From Rhodospirillaceae bacterium UBA3470 (GTDB lineage Bacteria > Pseudomonadota > Alphaproteobacteria > Rhodospirillales > Casp-alpha2), in the NCBI GenBank assembly GCA_002378125.1, contig DFRF01000040.1:1-46031 (forward strand): 46,031 bases of DNA. Reading direction: 5' to 3'. This document shows, piece after piece, positions 1 through 8,593 of this stretch. Within the stretch, counting starts at the first letter, position 1; every line of letters starts with the position of its first letter. The position numbers and the translations under genes are program-made. The notes under the pieces are model-generated. The model had not been told where the DNA came from and did not search any database. It saw nothing but the letters and a program-made list of their open reading frames with translations.

Positions 1-930
1 GTTCTGGGCATCACTGAAGTGCGAGCCAGCACAACGCAAGCGATTGAAAACACTTGGAATATATGTCCCGCAGCCGTCAATGCGGCGGAACGCCTGAACG
101 CCATCCCTCTGTATCTCCTGCGTGCTATCTCGAAGGCAGAGTCAGGGCGTTGGCACGAGGAAAAGCGGGTAAATATTGCCTGGCCCTGGACCGTGACGTC
201 CGGTGCCGCGGGCAAATTCTTCGATACCAAGGCAGAAGCCGTGGCGGAAGTGGAATTCCTGATGACTAAGGGTGTCCGCAACATCGACGTGGGCTGCATG
301 CAGATCAACCTAAAGGCCCACCCCAACGCTTTCGCAACCATCGAAGACGCCTTCGATCCGGTCGCCAATGCGGCCTATGGGGGAAAGTATCTGAAGACCA
401 TGCACCGGCGCACGAGTAACTGGTTAAAAGCCACCGGCAGCTATCATTCCATGACCCCACATCTAGGCATCAAGTACCGAGCCAAGGTGGGCCGAATCTG
501 GAACGAACTGCGCGGCCAGCCCACGCCCGTAATCAAGACTTCCAAGCACAACAATGCGAATGACCAAGCCGATGAAAAGCCGAGGGCGCGTCGCTATAGG
601 TCCAGCGAGATCAATTACAGGCGTCTTAACCGCCTGAACCAAAACTTCCGCCAGCGCCGGGGGCTGTCAGCCAAGGCGTTGACCGCCGATCCAATTACTC
701 GGCGCACCAATGCTCGCCAGCAACAGATGACCGCTTGGCGCAACGCCCAGGCACGCGGCCAGGACCTGAGCGTGCTGGCCGGCATCCGCCAGGCCGAACG
801 CGCCAAGCGCCGACAACGCGAACGGGTCGCCTTCGGGAGACAAGACCGCCAAACTGTGTTCGCCCTGCGCCGCCAACAGCAGTTGAACGACTGGCGCGCA
901 CGTTTCGATCAGGGATGGACAACGCGGTAA
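1..930 (+). CDS. Lytic transglycosylase (SLT domain), truncated at left edge
   Basis: The protein should cleave peptidoglycan glycan strands in the periplasm. The reading frame is open to the first base of the window. The residues before the domain (VLGITEVRA then S) look like the end of a signal peptide with a VRA cleavage site, so the true start lies outside. A GTG at 19 is the first in-window start, but it has no Shine-Dalgarno sequence and would leave no signal peptide. Counting from that GTG, the SLT fold shows the catalytic Glu near residue 41 (ISKAESGRW), then VGCMQIN and a late YHS...GIKY segment, in family order. After about residue 170 the rest is a basic tail rich in Arg and Gln, with many RRQ-type stretches and no recognised domain; it may bind anionic polymer. 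Family assignment is firm; the exact subfamily is not known. Confidence 0.8.
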   Translation, partial: VLGITEVRASTTQAIENTWNICPAAVNAAERLNAIPLYLLRAISKAESGRWHEEKRVNIAWPWTVTSGAAGKFFDTKAEAVAEVEFLMTKGVRNIDVGCMQINLKAHPNAFATIEDAFDPVANAAYGGKYLKTMHRRTSNWLKATGSYHSMTPHLGIKYRAKVGRIWNELRGQPTPVIKTSKHNNANDQADEKPRARRYRSSEINYRRLNRLNQNFRQRRGLSAKALTADPITRRTNARQQQMTAWRNAQARGQDLSVLAGIRQAERAKRRQRERVAFGRQDRQTVFALRRQQQLNDWRARFDQGWTTR

Positions 931-974
931 CCACGCGTTTCATCGCTTTTCGTGTCGGCACGGGCTGAACCCCC

Positions 975-2660
975 TCAGACCGTAAACTCCCGGAGCACGT
1001 GACCGGGTCGATGATCACCGACAATCAACCCTTGTTCGTCAACAACCCTAACGCCGTTAACCCAAACCCCAAGCAATCCATTGCCCTCGCGGACCAGTCG
1101 TGAGGCGCCGGCGGGCAAGTCAAAGACCCGGGTTTTCGCGCCTCGGCCAACGGTCGCCTTGTCAAACATAAGCAGATCGCCCTGATACCCCTCCGCCAAA
1201 CGACCCCGATCAGGAATACCGTAAATCTCGGCCTGAACTGAGGTCAAGGCTGCCACGGCCTCTGGCAGGGTGAAGTCGCCCCGCTCCCGGGTCCAGTGGC
1301 CAAAAAGATGAAGGCCGAAATCAGCATCGCAGAATAAGTGCAGGTGCGCGCCCGCGTCCGCCAAACCAATGGTCGCATTCTTATCCTTCAGGAGCTTGAT
1401 CACCTGATCTTCATCGGCGTTCAGGATTTGGGCGTTAAACAGAGTCTCAAAGTTTTCCTGAGCGCCAAAATCTAGCAGCCAATCCAACGGATGCTTCCCC
1501 GCCTCATTGGCCAGATCGGCCAACATACGCCCCTCCAAAGCGCGGTTCTCATCTTGGGCGACCTCGACTACCTCCAGCTTGTCCCACTGATCTGTGAACC
1601 GGTTAAGCGCCTTCGGATCTAGGAGCTCCGCCTTCATGGCGATCCGGAAATCGGCGTCGGCGTAGAAGGCCGCCAGGCGTTCTACGTCGTTGTATAGCGA
1701 GATCGCTGGCCGCCAGGCTTCCAGGGCCTCAAACAAATAGGCGCTACGCAAAGTGAAATCCATGCTAATGGCTGTGCAAGCGACTTGGCCAACCATGCGC
1801 CGACCTCGCTCCACGGCGTCACCAATGGCGCGCATATCGTCGAAGGCCCGGTCCGGATTGGCGTGGTCATATTGAATCGCAGCAACAGCCACTGGCCGAC
1901 CGGTGGAGGCGGCGATGGTTTCTAGATAATCCACCGGGGTCGTGCGCCCCTTCGTCAGCATGAACAGACCGCGCGCTTCCTCCCCTAATACGCCCACCAA
2001 AGCCTCCAATTCCGATTTCGCGGCAAACCGCGACGGCATCGGCCTGCCGCCCCAACCGTTATGCCCCTCAAACGTCGAGGTCGCGAACCCGATGGCGCCA
2101 GACCTGAGCGATTGGCGGACAATTTCACGCATGGCGTCAACCTCTTCATCGGTGGCTTCGCGCTCCGTCGCCGCGGCCCCCATGACCCAATTGCGGATCG
2201 ACGAATGCCCACAATAGACCGCCACGTTGGGCACCACGCCGCCACTCTCCAGTAGCGCCATGTATTCATCGAAGGTCTCATAACCGGTCTTAGTGCCGGC
2301 CAGCAAGGCCTCCAGGGACATACCCTCCACCTGGGTTAGGTTTTTGAGGATCAGTTCCCTATCGCCAGGCCGGCAGGGCGCGATGGTGAACCCGCAGTTC
2401 CCCATTAATAGTGTCGTCACTCCTAGTTCCACGGACGGCGTCGCGAAAGCGTCCCAGGTGATTTGCGCGTCATAATGAGTGTGATTGTCGATGATGCCTG
2501 GCGCGACCACTGCGCCTTGGGCATCGATCTCTTCGCGGGCCGGGCCGACTTCTCTGCCGATAGCACTGATCACTCCGTCCGCCAGCGCCACGGCACCGGC
2601 GTAGGTCGCCGCGCCCATGCCGTCGCAGATCTCAGCATTGCGGATCGCCAGATCATGCAT
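975..2660 (-). CDS. Amidohydrolase, N-acyl-D-amino-acid deacylase-like
   Basis: This is a 561-residue metal-dependent hydrolase of the amidohydrolase superfamily, closest in pattern to D-aminoacylases (N-acyl-D-amino acid deacylases). The metal site motif HTHYD is at residues 60-64, and a GNCG motif at 87-90 supplies the Cys ligand typical of D-aminoacylases. A DAGAHLHLF segment near residue 440 carries the late Asp. The C-terminal PDRGRLAEGYQGDLLMFD segment is the usual return strand of the composite beta domain. The ATG at 2660 follows a good ribosome site (GAGGGGAG about 7 bases upstream). The gene converges on the lytic transglycosylase gene and diverges from the DMT transporter gene. The substrate cannot be read from sequence; dihydropyrimidinase-like or other cyclic amide activity is possible. 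Confidence 0.82.
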   Translation of the reverse strand: MHDLAIRNAEICDGMGAATYAGAVALADGVISAIGREVGPAREEIDAQGAVVAPGIIDNHTHYDAQITWDAFATPSVELGVTTLLMGNCGFTIAPCRPGDRELILKNLTQVEGMSLEALLAGTKTGYETFDEYMALLESGGVVPNVAVYCGHSSIRNWVMGAAATEREATDEEVDAMREIVRQSLRSGAIGFATSTFEGHNGWGGRPMPSRFAAKSELEALVGVLGEEARGLFMLTKGRTTPVDYLETIAASTGRPVAVAAIQYDHANPDRAFDDMRAIGDAVERGRRMVGQVACTAISMDFTLRSAYLFEALEAWRPAISLYNDVERLAAFYADADFRIAMKAELLDPKALNRFTDQWDKLEVVEVAQDENRALEGRMLADLANEAGKHPLDWLLDFGAQENFETLFNAQILNADEDQVIKLLKDKNATIGLADAGAHLHLFCDADFGLHLFGHWTRERGDFTLPEAVAALTSVQAEIYGIPDRGRLAEGYQGDLLMFDKATVGRGAKTRVFDLPAGASRLVREGNGLLGVWVNGVRVVDEQGLIVGDHRPGHVLREFTV

Positions 2661-2795
2661 GACTCCATCTCCCCTCTATGTATAAAGCGGGAATGATTAA
2701 AGGCCTTAGCAAGCGGGCATGCCTACGGGTATTCATTTCAAAATGCCACTAGGTTAGGGCTTGCTTTCCGGCCCTGATTGCCCAAAGGAAGAAGA

Positions 2796-3680
2796 ATGAG
2801 AGCTCTTCCCGCCAACGTGCGCGGCGCAGCGTTGATGGTCGCCAGCATGGCCGGCTTCGCGATCAACGATGCCCTGGTGAAAACGCTGGCAGACACAATG
2901 CCCGTTTATCAGGTTATGTTTCTGCGCGGTCTATTCGCTTCCGCATTTCTGTTCCTACTTGCCTGGCAGGCCGGGGCCATGTGGCCCACCGTCGCGCCTG
3001 CGGACCGTAAACGGATCATTTGGCGCACCTTGAGTGAGATCGGGGCAACCAGTTTTTTCCTCTCCGCCGTCTTCAACATGCCCTTGGCCAACGCGACTGC
3101 GATCCTGCAGACATTGCCGCTAGCGGTGACGCTGGGCGCGGCGATCTTCCTCCGCGAACAGGTCGGCTGGCGTCGCTATTCGGCGATCTTGGTCGGGTTT
3201 GCAGGCGTGCTGATCATCTCCCGGCCGGGCACCGAGGGGTTTAACGCCTACTCCGTCTCGGCACTCGTTGCCGTCGCCTTTATCGTGGTGCGGGATTTAA
3301 CGACGCGGGGCTTGTCGACGGGCGTACCTTCACTGTTCGTGGCCCTTGTCTCCGCTATCGCCATCACGGTGGCGGGCGGGCTCGCGTCCCTCACCCTGGA
3401 ATGGCGACCCGTCGGGACCAACGACCTCATCCGGCCGGGCTGCGCCGCCGTATTCCTGATTGGGGGCTATCTGTTCGCCGTGATGACCATGCGGGTCGGT
3501 GAGATCAGTTTCGTCTCACCCTTCCGCTATACAGTGCTGCTTTGGGCCATGTTGCTGGGTTATTTCGTCTTCGGTGAAGAACCCGACGCCTGGATGCTGA
3601 CTGGCAGCACCATTGTCGTCGCCATGGGCATCTATACGTTCTATCGGGAACGTAAGGTGGCCAGCGCGACGGAACATTAA
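2796..3680 (+). CDS. DMT superfamily transporter (EamA domains)
   Basis: This is a 294-residue inner-membrane protein with about ten hydrophobic segments in two repeated EamA halves, the layout of drug/metabolite exporters. The first helix (VASMAGFAINDALVK) and the segment MPLANATAILQTLPL are typical of the family. I chose the ATG at 2796 because AAAGGAAGAAG sits just upstream; a TTG at 2778 is in frame but lacks a ribosome site. It diverges from the amidohydrolase gene, sharing a 135-bp spacer, so the two may be regulated together. The transported compound (often an amino acid or metabolite) is unknown. Confidence 0.85.
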   Translation: MRALPANVRGAALMVASMAGFAINDALVKTLADTMPVYQVMFLRGLFASAFLFLLAWQAGAMWPTVAPADRKRIIWRTLSEIGATSFFLSAVFNMPLANATAILQTLPLAVTLGAAIFLREQVGWRRYSAILVGFAGVLIISRPGTEGFNAYSVSALVAVAFIVVRDLTTRGLSTGVPSLFVALVSAIAITVAGGLASLTLEWRPVGTNDLIRPGCAAVFLIGGYLFAVMTMRVGEISFVSPFRYTVLLWAMLLGYFVFGEEPDAWMLTGSTIVVAMGIYTFYRERKVASATEH

Positions 3681-4095
3681 CCACGGCGTTAATCCCACAT
3701 TTTCCTAAATATTCTCTGACGAGCGTAGGCACAGCCAGCCACGAACGTCTGCTATTTTGCAAAACCAAACTGCCGGCGACGCGGATCAGCAACAACACTG
3801 TCCGGGCCTTCGGGACCAACCTGATCGGTTACGACCGGAGGTAAATGATATGCTGAGCCCCGACCCCGCCCCGGTTTTGCCCGCCACCACATGATTTTTC
3901 AAAAGTCCCAGAATTCCAAAATTTCGATCGCAGAGTAGTTACTTTTTGTAAACATGTCGCACGGCGAGGGGAGCATGCAAACCATTCCCGGTTGGTATAT
4001 TGCTCCTGCCAATACGCGCGCATAAAAGATGCGCACAAACCGTCTGGTGGCCAAACCAGCACCTTACGTCGAATTCGTCGCTATAAATCCGTCAG
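3681..4095. other. Intergenic stretch without a convincing gene
   Basis: About 415 bases separate the end of the DMT transporter gene from the end of hemF. No homologous coding sequence was recognised on either strand. Two plus-strand micro-ORFs do have good ribosome sites: 3850-3894 (14 codons, after GGAGGT) and 3975-4025 (16 codons, after GAGGGGAG). Both are too short to judge. The inverted repeat ATTAAC/GTTAAT at 3676-3693 overlaps the transporter stop codon and might be a weak terminator. Confidence 0.4.
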
Positions 4096-4980
4096 TTAAG
4101 GCCACGCCGTATCGGGCGGCAGCGACATCAGGATCGCTTCGGTATTTCCCCCTGTCTTCAGCCCGAACAACGTGCCCCGGTCGTAAAGAAGATTGAACTC
4201 CGCATAGCGCCCGCGCTTCACCCGCTGCGCCTGGCGTTGCTCGTCGGTCCAAGGGATGTTCATCTTGGTTCGTGCTAGGAGCGGATAGATCTCCAGGAAG
4301 GCTCGGCCCACATCCTGGGTGAAGGCGAAGTCGGCTTCCCAGTCGCCAGTGTTAACGTTGTCATAGAAGATGCCGCCAACGCCCCGCGCCTCGTTCCGAT
4401 GCGGCAGGAAGAAGTACTCGTCGCACCACTTCTTAAACTTTGGGTAGTAATCCGAGTCGTGGGAATCACAGGCGCGTTGGTAGGCTCGATGGAATTTCTT
4501 CGTCTCTTCCTCCTCCGGGAAAACCGGCGTCAGGTCCCCGCCGCCGCCAAACCACCCGCGAGTGGTCACGATCATCCGGGTATTCATGTGCGCTGCCGGC
4601 ACCAGCGGCGAACGCGGATGGATGACCACGGAGATACCCGACGCCCAGAACCGTGGGTCCTCGGCCGCACCCGGGACGTTTTTGCGAAACTCCTCAGAAA
4701 ACTCGCCCCAAACTGCGGAGACGTTGACGCCGGCCTTCTCGAAGACCCGGCCACGCAGAACCGACATGACACCGCCCCCCCCGGCATCCGCAGCGCCGTC
4801 GGACGCCGGACGTTCCCAGGATTTTCGCTCGAAGGTGCCGGCCTCTCCCTCGGATGAGGGGTTCGGGCCCTCCACGTTCAATTCAACGGCCTCCAAGGCG
4901 GCACACAAATCATCGCGGAGCTGCGCAAACCACGCCTCGGCGCGGTCTTTATGGGTGTCGTTGCCGTAATCATCAGGCAT
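4096..4980 (-). CDS. hemF: Oxygen-dependent coproporphyrinogen III oxidase
   Basis: The enzyme converts coproporphyrinogen III to protoporphyrinogen IX by two oxidative decarboxylations, using O2, in the cytosolic heme pathway. The 294-residue length fits bacterial HemF. Family signatures are present: VMSVLRGRVFEKAGVNVS, the RGWFGGGGDLTP loop and FFLPHRNEARGVGGIFYDN. The start ATG overlaps the stop of trmL by 8 bases, so translation is probably coupled, and trmL-hemF is likely one transcript. The divergent neighbour is petABC, whose products carry heme; the shared spacer contains an Irr-type palindrome. An anaerobic HemN was not seen in the window. Confidence 0.96.
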   Translation of the reverse strand: MPDDYGNDTHKDRAEAWFAQLRDDLCAALEAVELNVEGPNPSSEGEAGTFERKSWERPASDGAADAGGGGVMSVLRGRVFEKAGVNVSAVWGEFSEEFRKNVPGAAEDPRFWASGISVVIHPRSPLVPAAHMNTRMIVTTRGWFGGGGDLTPVFPEEEETKKFHRAYQRACDSHDSDYYPKFKKWCDEYFFLPHRNEARGVGGIFYDNVNTGDWEADFAFTQDVGRAFLEIYPLLARTKMNIPWTDEQRQAQRVKRGRYAEFNLLYDRGTLFGLKTGGNTEAILMSLPPDTAWP

Positions 4981-5458
4981 GGAGGTTTGACTCCGAGTTG
5001 GGAAAGGCGTCCAACTCGCGAAGCGCCTCGGCCACCACCATGGCCGCCGACACCGACATGTTCAAGGATCGCATGCCCGCCGCCATGGGAATGGTCAGGC
5101 TCGCATCGGCCGCGTCGTGGACAAAATCGGGCACGCCCGCCGACTCTCTTCCCATGATCAGGATGTCGCCCCGTTGGAAGGAGTGTTCCATATAGGGCTG
5201 GGCTGCCTTGGTGGTCACGAGGATACGCCGGTGGCCGGGATAGGCGGCCTGGAAGGCATGCCAATCCACGTGCCAGGTCAGAGCCACGTGATCCAGGTAA
5301 TCCATGCCGGCGCGGCGCATGTGCTGGCCGCCAAACACGAACCCGCAGGGCTCGATAACCTCACAGGCCACGCCGAGGCACGAGCAGGTGCGCAGTACGG
5401 CGGCCGTGTTCTGCGGAATATCAGGCTCAAAAAGGGCCAGACGGAGGGTCGGTTCCAA
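4973..5458 (-). CDS. trmL: tRNA (cytidine(34)-2'-O)-methyltransferase
   Basis: This SPOUT-class enzyme methylates the ribose 2'-OH of the wobble base in certain leucine tRNAs, using SAM. The small single-domain protein starts with LRLALFEPDIPQNTAAVLRT and has the knot motifs GRESAGVP and RSLNMSVSAAM, all typical of TrmL. I chose the TTG at 5458 (161 residues, like the about 157 of known TrmL) because AAGGAG lies about 6 bases upstream. A GTG at 5509 would add 17 residues that do not look like family sequence. It is the first gene of a likely trmL-hemF operon. Confidence 0.9.
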   Translation of the reverse strand: MEPTLRLALFEPDIPQNTAAVLRTCSCLGVACEVIEPCGFVFGGQHMRRAGMDYLDHVALTWHVDWHAFQAAYPGHRRILVTTKAAQPYMEHSFQRGDILIMGRESAGVPDFVHDAADASLTIPMAAGMRSLNMSVSAAMVVAEALRELDAFPNSESNLHA

Positions 5459-5545
5459 GGCAGTCTCCTTCAGGGCGTCTTTAGGCCAAGGAAAGGCCCA
5501 GATTCGCACCTTCTGTCAAGGCACGAGCAGGCTTTGGCACTGCGC

Positions 5546-5562
5546 TTTAGAATCAATCTAAG
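5546..5562. promoter_or_regulatory. Irr-type ICE-like palindrome in the trmL-hemF / petABC spacer
   Basis: TTTAGAA TCA ATCTAAG matches the Irr box consensus of alphaproteobacteria (TTTAGAA-N3-TTCTAAA) at 12 of 14 half-site positions. It lies 84 bp upstream of the trmL start and 150 bp upstream of petA. A TATAGA at 5568-5573 sits 16 bp downstream of its TTTAGA half, so the box could overlap the -35 region of the petA promoter. Irr is known to control heme and iron-protein genes; control of both sides by one box is inferred. Confidence 0.5.
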
Positions 5563-5712
5563 CTCCCTATAGATATCGGCCAAAACCCTTGAACCATGGC
5601 CATTATCCTTTATACCTGAGCATGCGCCCAAAAGAGGCATGGTGAGGGATTTCAGGCCCTGGATCGCGCTGCGGTCTGTGGTCAAAACGGAGTTCAGAGA
5701 GGGGAACCCTAG

Positions 5713-6267
5713 ATGAGCGACAACGCGGAAACGGCTAGCTCTGCCGAATTCGACGAGAAAACACGGCGTGACTTCTTGTTCACGACCACGGCGGCGGTGG
5801 GTGCCGTTGGGGCAGCAACAGCCGTATGGCCTTTTATCGATCAGATGAACCCAGCCGCCGACACCTTGGCGCTCTCGTCGACTGAAGTGGACCTTGAGCC
5901 CATCGCTGAAGGCCAAAGCATTACTGTCGTGTGGCGGGGCAAACCCGTGTTTATTCGCCATCGTACGACCGCTGAGATCGAGGCCGCGCAGAAGGACGAT
6001 AAGGCCGACCTACCCGATCCACAGGCCGACTTAGACCGCGTCCAAAACGCGAAATGGCTTGTCATGGTGGGTGTTTGTACCCATTTCGGTTGTATCCCGC
6101 TCGGCAACAAGTCCGGCGAGAGTAAGGGTGAATTTGGAGGCTGGTTCTGCCCATGTCACGGCTCGCACTACGACACTTCGGGCCGCATCCGCAAAGGCCC
6201 TGCGCCGAAGAATCTTGAAGTGCCAGACTACAAATTTCTGTCCGACATGCAGATCCGGATCGGTTGA
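5713..6267 (+). CDS. petA: Ubiquinol-cytochrome c reductase iron-sulfur (Rieske) subunit
   Basis: This is the Rieske [2Fe-2S] subunit of the cytochrome bc1 complex. It takes an electron from ubiquinol at the Qo site and passes it to cytochrome c1. The 184-residue protein has a twin-arginine signal and anchor (RRDFLF at 18-23, then a hydrophobic segment to about 42). The cluster motifs are CTHFGC at 122-127 and CPCHGS at 146-151, giving two Cys and two His ligands plus the disulfide pair. The ATG follows GAGAGGGGA. It is the first gene of petABC, with 11 bases to petB. Confidence 0.97.
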   Translation: MSDNAETASSAEFDEKTRRDFLFTTTAAVGAVGAATAVWPFIDQMNPAADTLALSSTEVDLEPIAEGQSITVVWRGKPVFIRHRTTAEIEAAQKDDKADLPDPQADLDRVQNAKWLVMVGVCTHFGCIPLGNKSGESKGEFGGWFCPCHGSHYDTSGRIRKGPAPKNLEVPDYKFLSDMQIRIG

Positions 6268-6278
6268 GGAGCACCATC

Positions 6279-7547
6279 ATGAGTGACAAGCAAATGCACC
6301 CGGTGATGCAGTGGATTGATTACCGTTTGCCGATCTTCACCTTCCTCAACCATGAGCTACACGAATATCCGACTCCAAAGAACCTGAACTACTGGTGGAA
6401 CTTTGGCTCGCTAGCCGGGATCATTCTGGTCATCATGCTGGTTACAGGTATCGTGTTGGCTATGCACTACACAGCGCACGTAGACCTGGCGTTCGGGTCA
6501 GTGGAGCGGATCATGCGCGACGTCAACTACGGTTGGCTGATCCGCTACGTCCACATGAACGGGGCGTCGATGTTCTTCATTATCGTGTATATCCACATGC
6601 TGCGCGGTCTCTACTTCGGTTCCTACCAGGCGCCGCGCGAACTTCTGTGGATGATCGGCGTGCTCATTCTACTGGCCATGATGGCCACCGCGTTCATGGG
6701 TTACGTCCTGCCTTGGGGCCAAATGAGCTTCTGGGGCGCCACCGTGATCACCAATCTGTTCTCGGCAATTCCGTGGGTGGGCGACGATATCGTGACACTT
6801 TTATGGGGCGGCTTCAGCGTCGACAACCCGTTGCTGAACCGGTTCTTCTCGCTGCACTATCTTCTGCCGTTCGTGATTATCGGCCTGGTAGTGCTGCACA
6901 TTGTTGCGCTACACCAGCATGGTTCCAACAACCCGATCGGCATCGACATGAAGACCGATCAAGATTCGGTTCCCTTCCATCCCTACTATACGGTCAAGGA
7001 TTTGTTCGGATTGGGCGCGTTCCTTATATTCTTCGCGTTCTTCGTATTCTTTGCTCCAAACTATTTCGGGGAAGCAGACAACTACATCCCGGCGGACGCT
7101 CTGCAGACGCCCGCGCATATCGTACCGGAATGGTACTTCCTGCCGTACTACGCGATTTTGCGGGCCTTCACAGCGGACTGGTTGGTCTATAACGTTTTGT
7201 CGCTGGGCGGCTTCATAATGACCGCCAAGCTGATGGGGGTGTTGGCCATGTTCGCCTCCATCCTTTTGCTTTTGTTCTTGCCTTGGCTCGACGGTTCGAA
7301 GGTGAAGAGTTCCCGGTTCCGCCCCGTGCACGCCATGTTCGTCTGGATTTTTGTCCTGGACTGCATCGTCCTGGGTATCTGTGGCGCCAAGCCAGCAGAG
7401 GGCATGTGGCTCATCATCGGGCAAACGGCGACCGTGTATTACTTCGCGCATCTCCTGTTCATCGTACCCATCGTCAGCCGCCTAGAGCGGCCAATGATGC
7501 CGCCAGAAAGTATCGCCGCGTCGGTCACGTCGAAGGCTACAGGTTGA
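6279..7547 (+). CDS. petB: Cytochrome b of the bc1 complex
   Basis: This is the membrane core of complex III, holding hemes bL and bH and the Qo and Qi sites. The 422-residue protein has eight expected membrane helices. The axial histidines are at 92/106 and 193/207, with the same 14-residue spacing in both pairs. The PEWY motif of the Qo site is at 283-286. The ATG at 6279 follows GAGGAG; an in-frame TTG at 6264 is upstream but overlaps the petA stop and lacks a suitable ribosome site. It is full-length bacterial cytochrome b, not the split b6/subunit IV form. petC follows after 10 bases. Confidence 0.97.
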   Translation: MSDKQMHPVMQWIDYRLPIFTFLNHELHEYPTPKNLNYWWNFGSLAGIILVIMLVTGIVLAMHYTAHVDLAFGSVERIMRDVNYGWLIRYVHMNGASMFFIIVYIHMLRGLYFGSYQAPRELLWMIGVLILLAMMATAFMGYVLPWGQMSFWGATVITNLFSAIPWVGDDIVTLLWGGFSVDNPLLNRFFSLHYLLPFVIIGLVVLHIVALHQHGSNNPIGIDMKTDQDSVPFHPYYTVKDLFGLGAFLIFFAFFVFFAPNYFGEADNYIPADALQTPAHIVPEWYFLPYYAILRAFTADWLVYNVLSLGGFIMTAKLMGVLAMFASILLLLFLPWLDGSKVKSSRFRPVHAMFVWIFVLDCIVLGICGAKPAEGMWLIIGQTATVYYFAHLLFIVPIVSRLERPMMPPESIAASVTSKATG

Positions 7548-7557
7548 GGAGGACACC

Positions 7558-8400
7558 ATGAGGAATAGCATGATCAAACTCATGAAATCCATCGTCGCGG
7601 CACTCGCTGTTGCCGGTATTGCAACCGTCACCACGCCGGCCGTACACGCCGCCGGAGATACGCCGAAGCCACCCCGTCAGCACTGGTCCTTCTCGGGTCT
7701 GTTCGGCACCTTCGATCGGGCCTCGGCGCAGCGTGGCCTTCAGGTCTACCGCGAAGTATGCGCGGCCTGCCATTCACTGGAGCTGGTGCATTTCCGCCAT
7801 TTAGCCGGGATCGGCTATAAAGAAGATCAGATCAAGGCCATGGCGGCGGAAGTCGAAGTGACTGACGGTCCCAATGACGACGGTGAGATGTTCGAGCGGC
7901 CGGGCATTCCCGCCGACCGCTTCCCATCGCCGTTCCCGAATGCCAAGGCGGCGGCGGCGGCGAACAACGGCAAGGCGCCGCCAGATCTATCCTTGATAAC
8001 AAAGGCGCGAAACCACGGCGGTGACTCGGCACTGCGCTTCTCAATCAAACAGCCAGCCGGCTTCACGCTGGGCCCCGATTATCTATACGGATTGCTGACC
8101 GGCTACGAAGATGCACCGCCGGGCTTCGAGGTTTCGGAGGGTGGCGCCTACAACAAATACTATCCCGGCCATGTCATCGCCATGGCTGCCCCCCTGGCCG
8201 ATGAAGCCGTAGAATACCAAGACGGCACGAAAGCCACAATCGCCCAAATGGCGAAGGATGTGACGGTATTCCTCGCCTGGACCGCAGAGCCCGAATTAGA
8301 GGCCCGCAAGGCCATGGGGATCAGGGTTCTACTATTCCTTATCATAATGACCGGCCTTCTTTACGCGGTTAAACGCAAGGTCTGGGAGGATGTCCACTAA
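7558..8400 (+). CDS. petC: Cytochrome c1 of the bc1 complex
   Basis: This is the heme-c subunit that receives electrons from the Rieske protein and passes them to a soluble cytochrome c. The 280-residue precursor has a cleavable Sec signal peptide (cleavage near AVHA, residue 31), the heme-binding CAACH at 68-72 and an IAMAAPL segment with the likely Met ligand. A single C-terminal anchor (VLLFLIIMTGLLYAV) is followed by basic residues. AGGAGGACACC before the ATG is a very strong ribosome site. It is the last gene of petABC, with a terminator 30 bases after the stop. Confidence 0.96.
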   Translation: MRNSMIKLMKSIVAALAVAGIATVTTPAVHAAGDTPKPPRQHWSFSGLFGTFDRASAQRGLQVYREVCAACHSLELVHFRHLAGIGYKEDQIKAMAAEVEVTDGPNDDGEMFERPGIPADRFPSPFPNAKAAAAANNGKAPPDLSLITKARNHGGDSALRFSIKQPAGFTLGPDYLYGLLTGYEDAPPGFEVSEGGAYNKYYPGHVIAMAAPLADEAVEYQDGTKATIAQMAKDVTVFLAWTAEPELEARKAMGIRVLLFLIIMTGLLYAVKRKVWEDVH

Positions 8401-8429
8401 GTACAACCAACCTGGAAACCGGTTTGGAG

Positions 8430-8452
8430 ACGGCCCCCTTCGGGGCCGTTTT
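8430..8452 (+). terminator. Rho-independent terminator after petABC
   Basis: An 8-bp perfect stem (ACGGCCCC paired with GGGGCCGT) closes a CTTC loop and runs into TTTTC. It is 30 bases after the petC stop, and the following gene has its own upstream region, so petABC probably ends here. Confidence 0.88.
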
Positions 8453-8510
8453 CATATACGGGATCGGTGACGGTGGTTAGCCTGGAGCCTATTGAACCAG
8501 ATGATGGTGA

Positions 8511-8541
8511 TTGTTCGTGACATAACAGTAGGCACTATAAT
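8511..8541 (+). promoter_or_regulatory. Possible promoter of the acyl-CoA synthetase gene
   Basis: A perfect TATAAT at 8536-8541 lies 52 bp upstream of the start codon, just after the petABC terminator. The -35 is poor (TTGTTC at 8511-8516 is 19 bp away), so only the -10 is well supported. Confidence 0.3.
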
Positions 8542-8593
8542 TGTGGATTATGCAGAAACCATCCAATTCCACTGAATATTCCTGGAGATCTTC

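Noticed and set aside
3829..4062. A 77-codon minus-strand ORF between the DMT transporter and hemF
   Set aside because: It has no recognisable domain or good ribosome site, and its composition is unlike the neighbouring genes.
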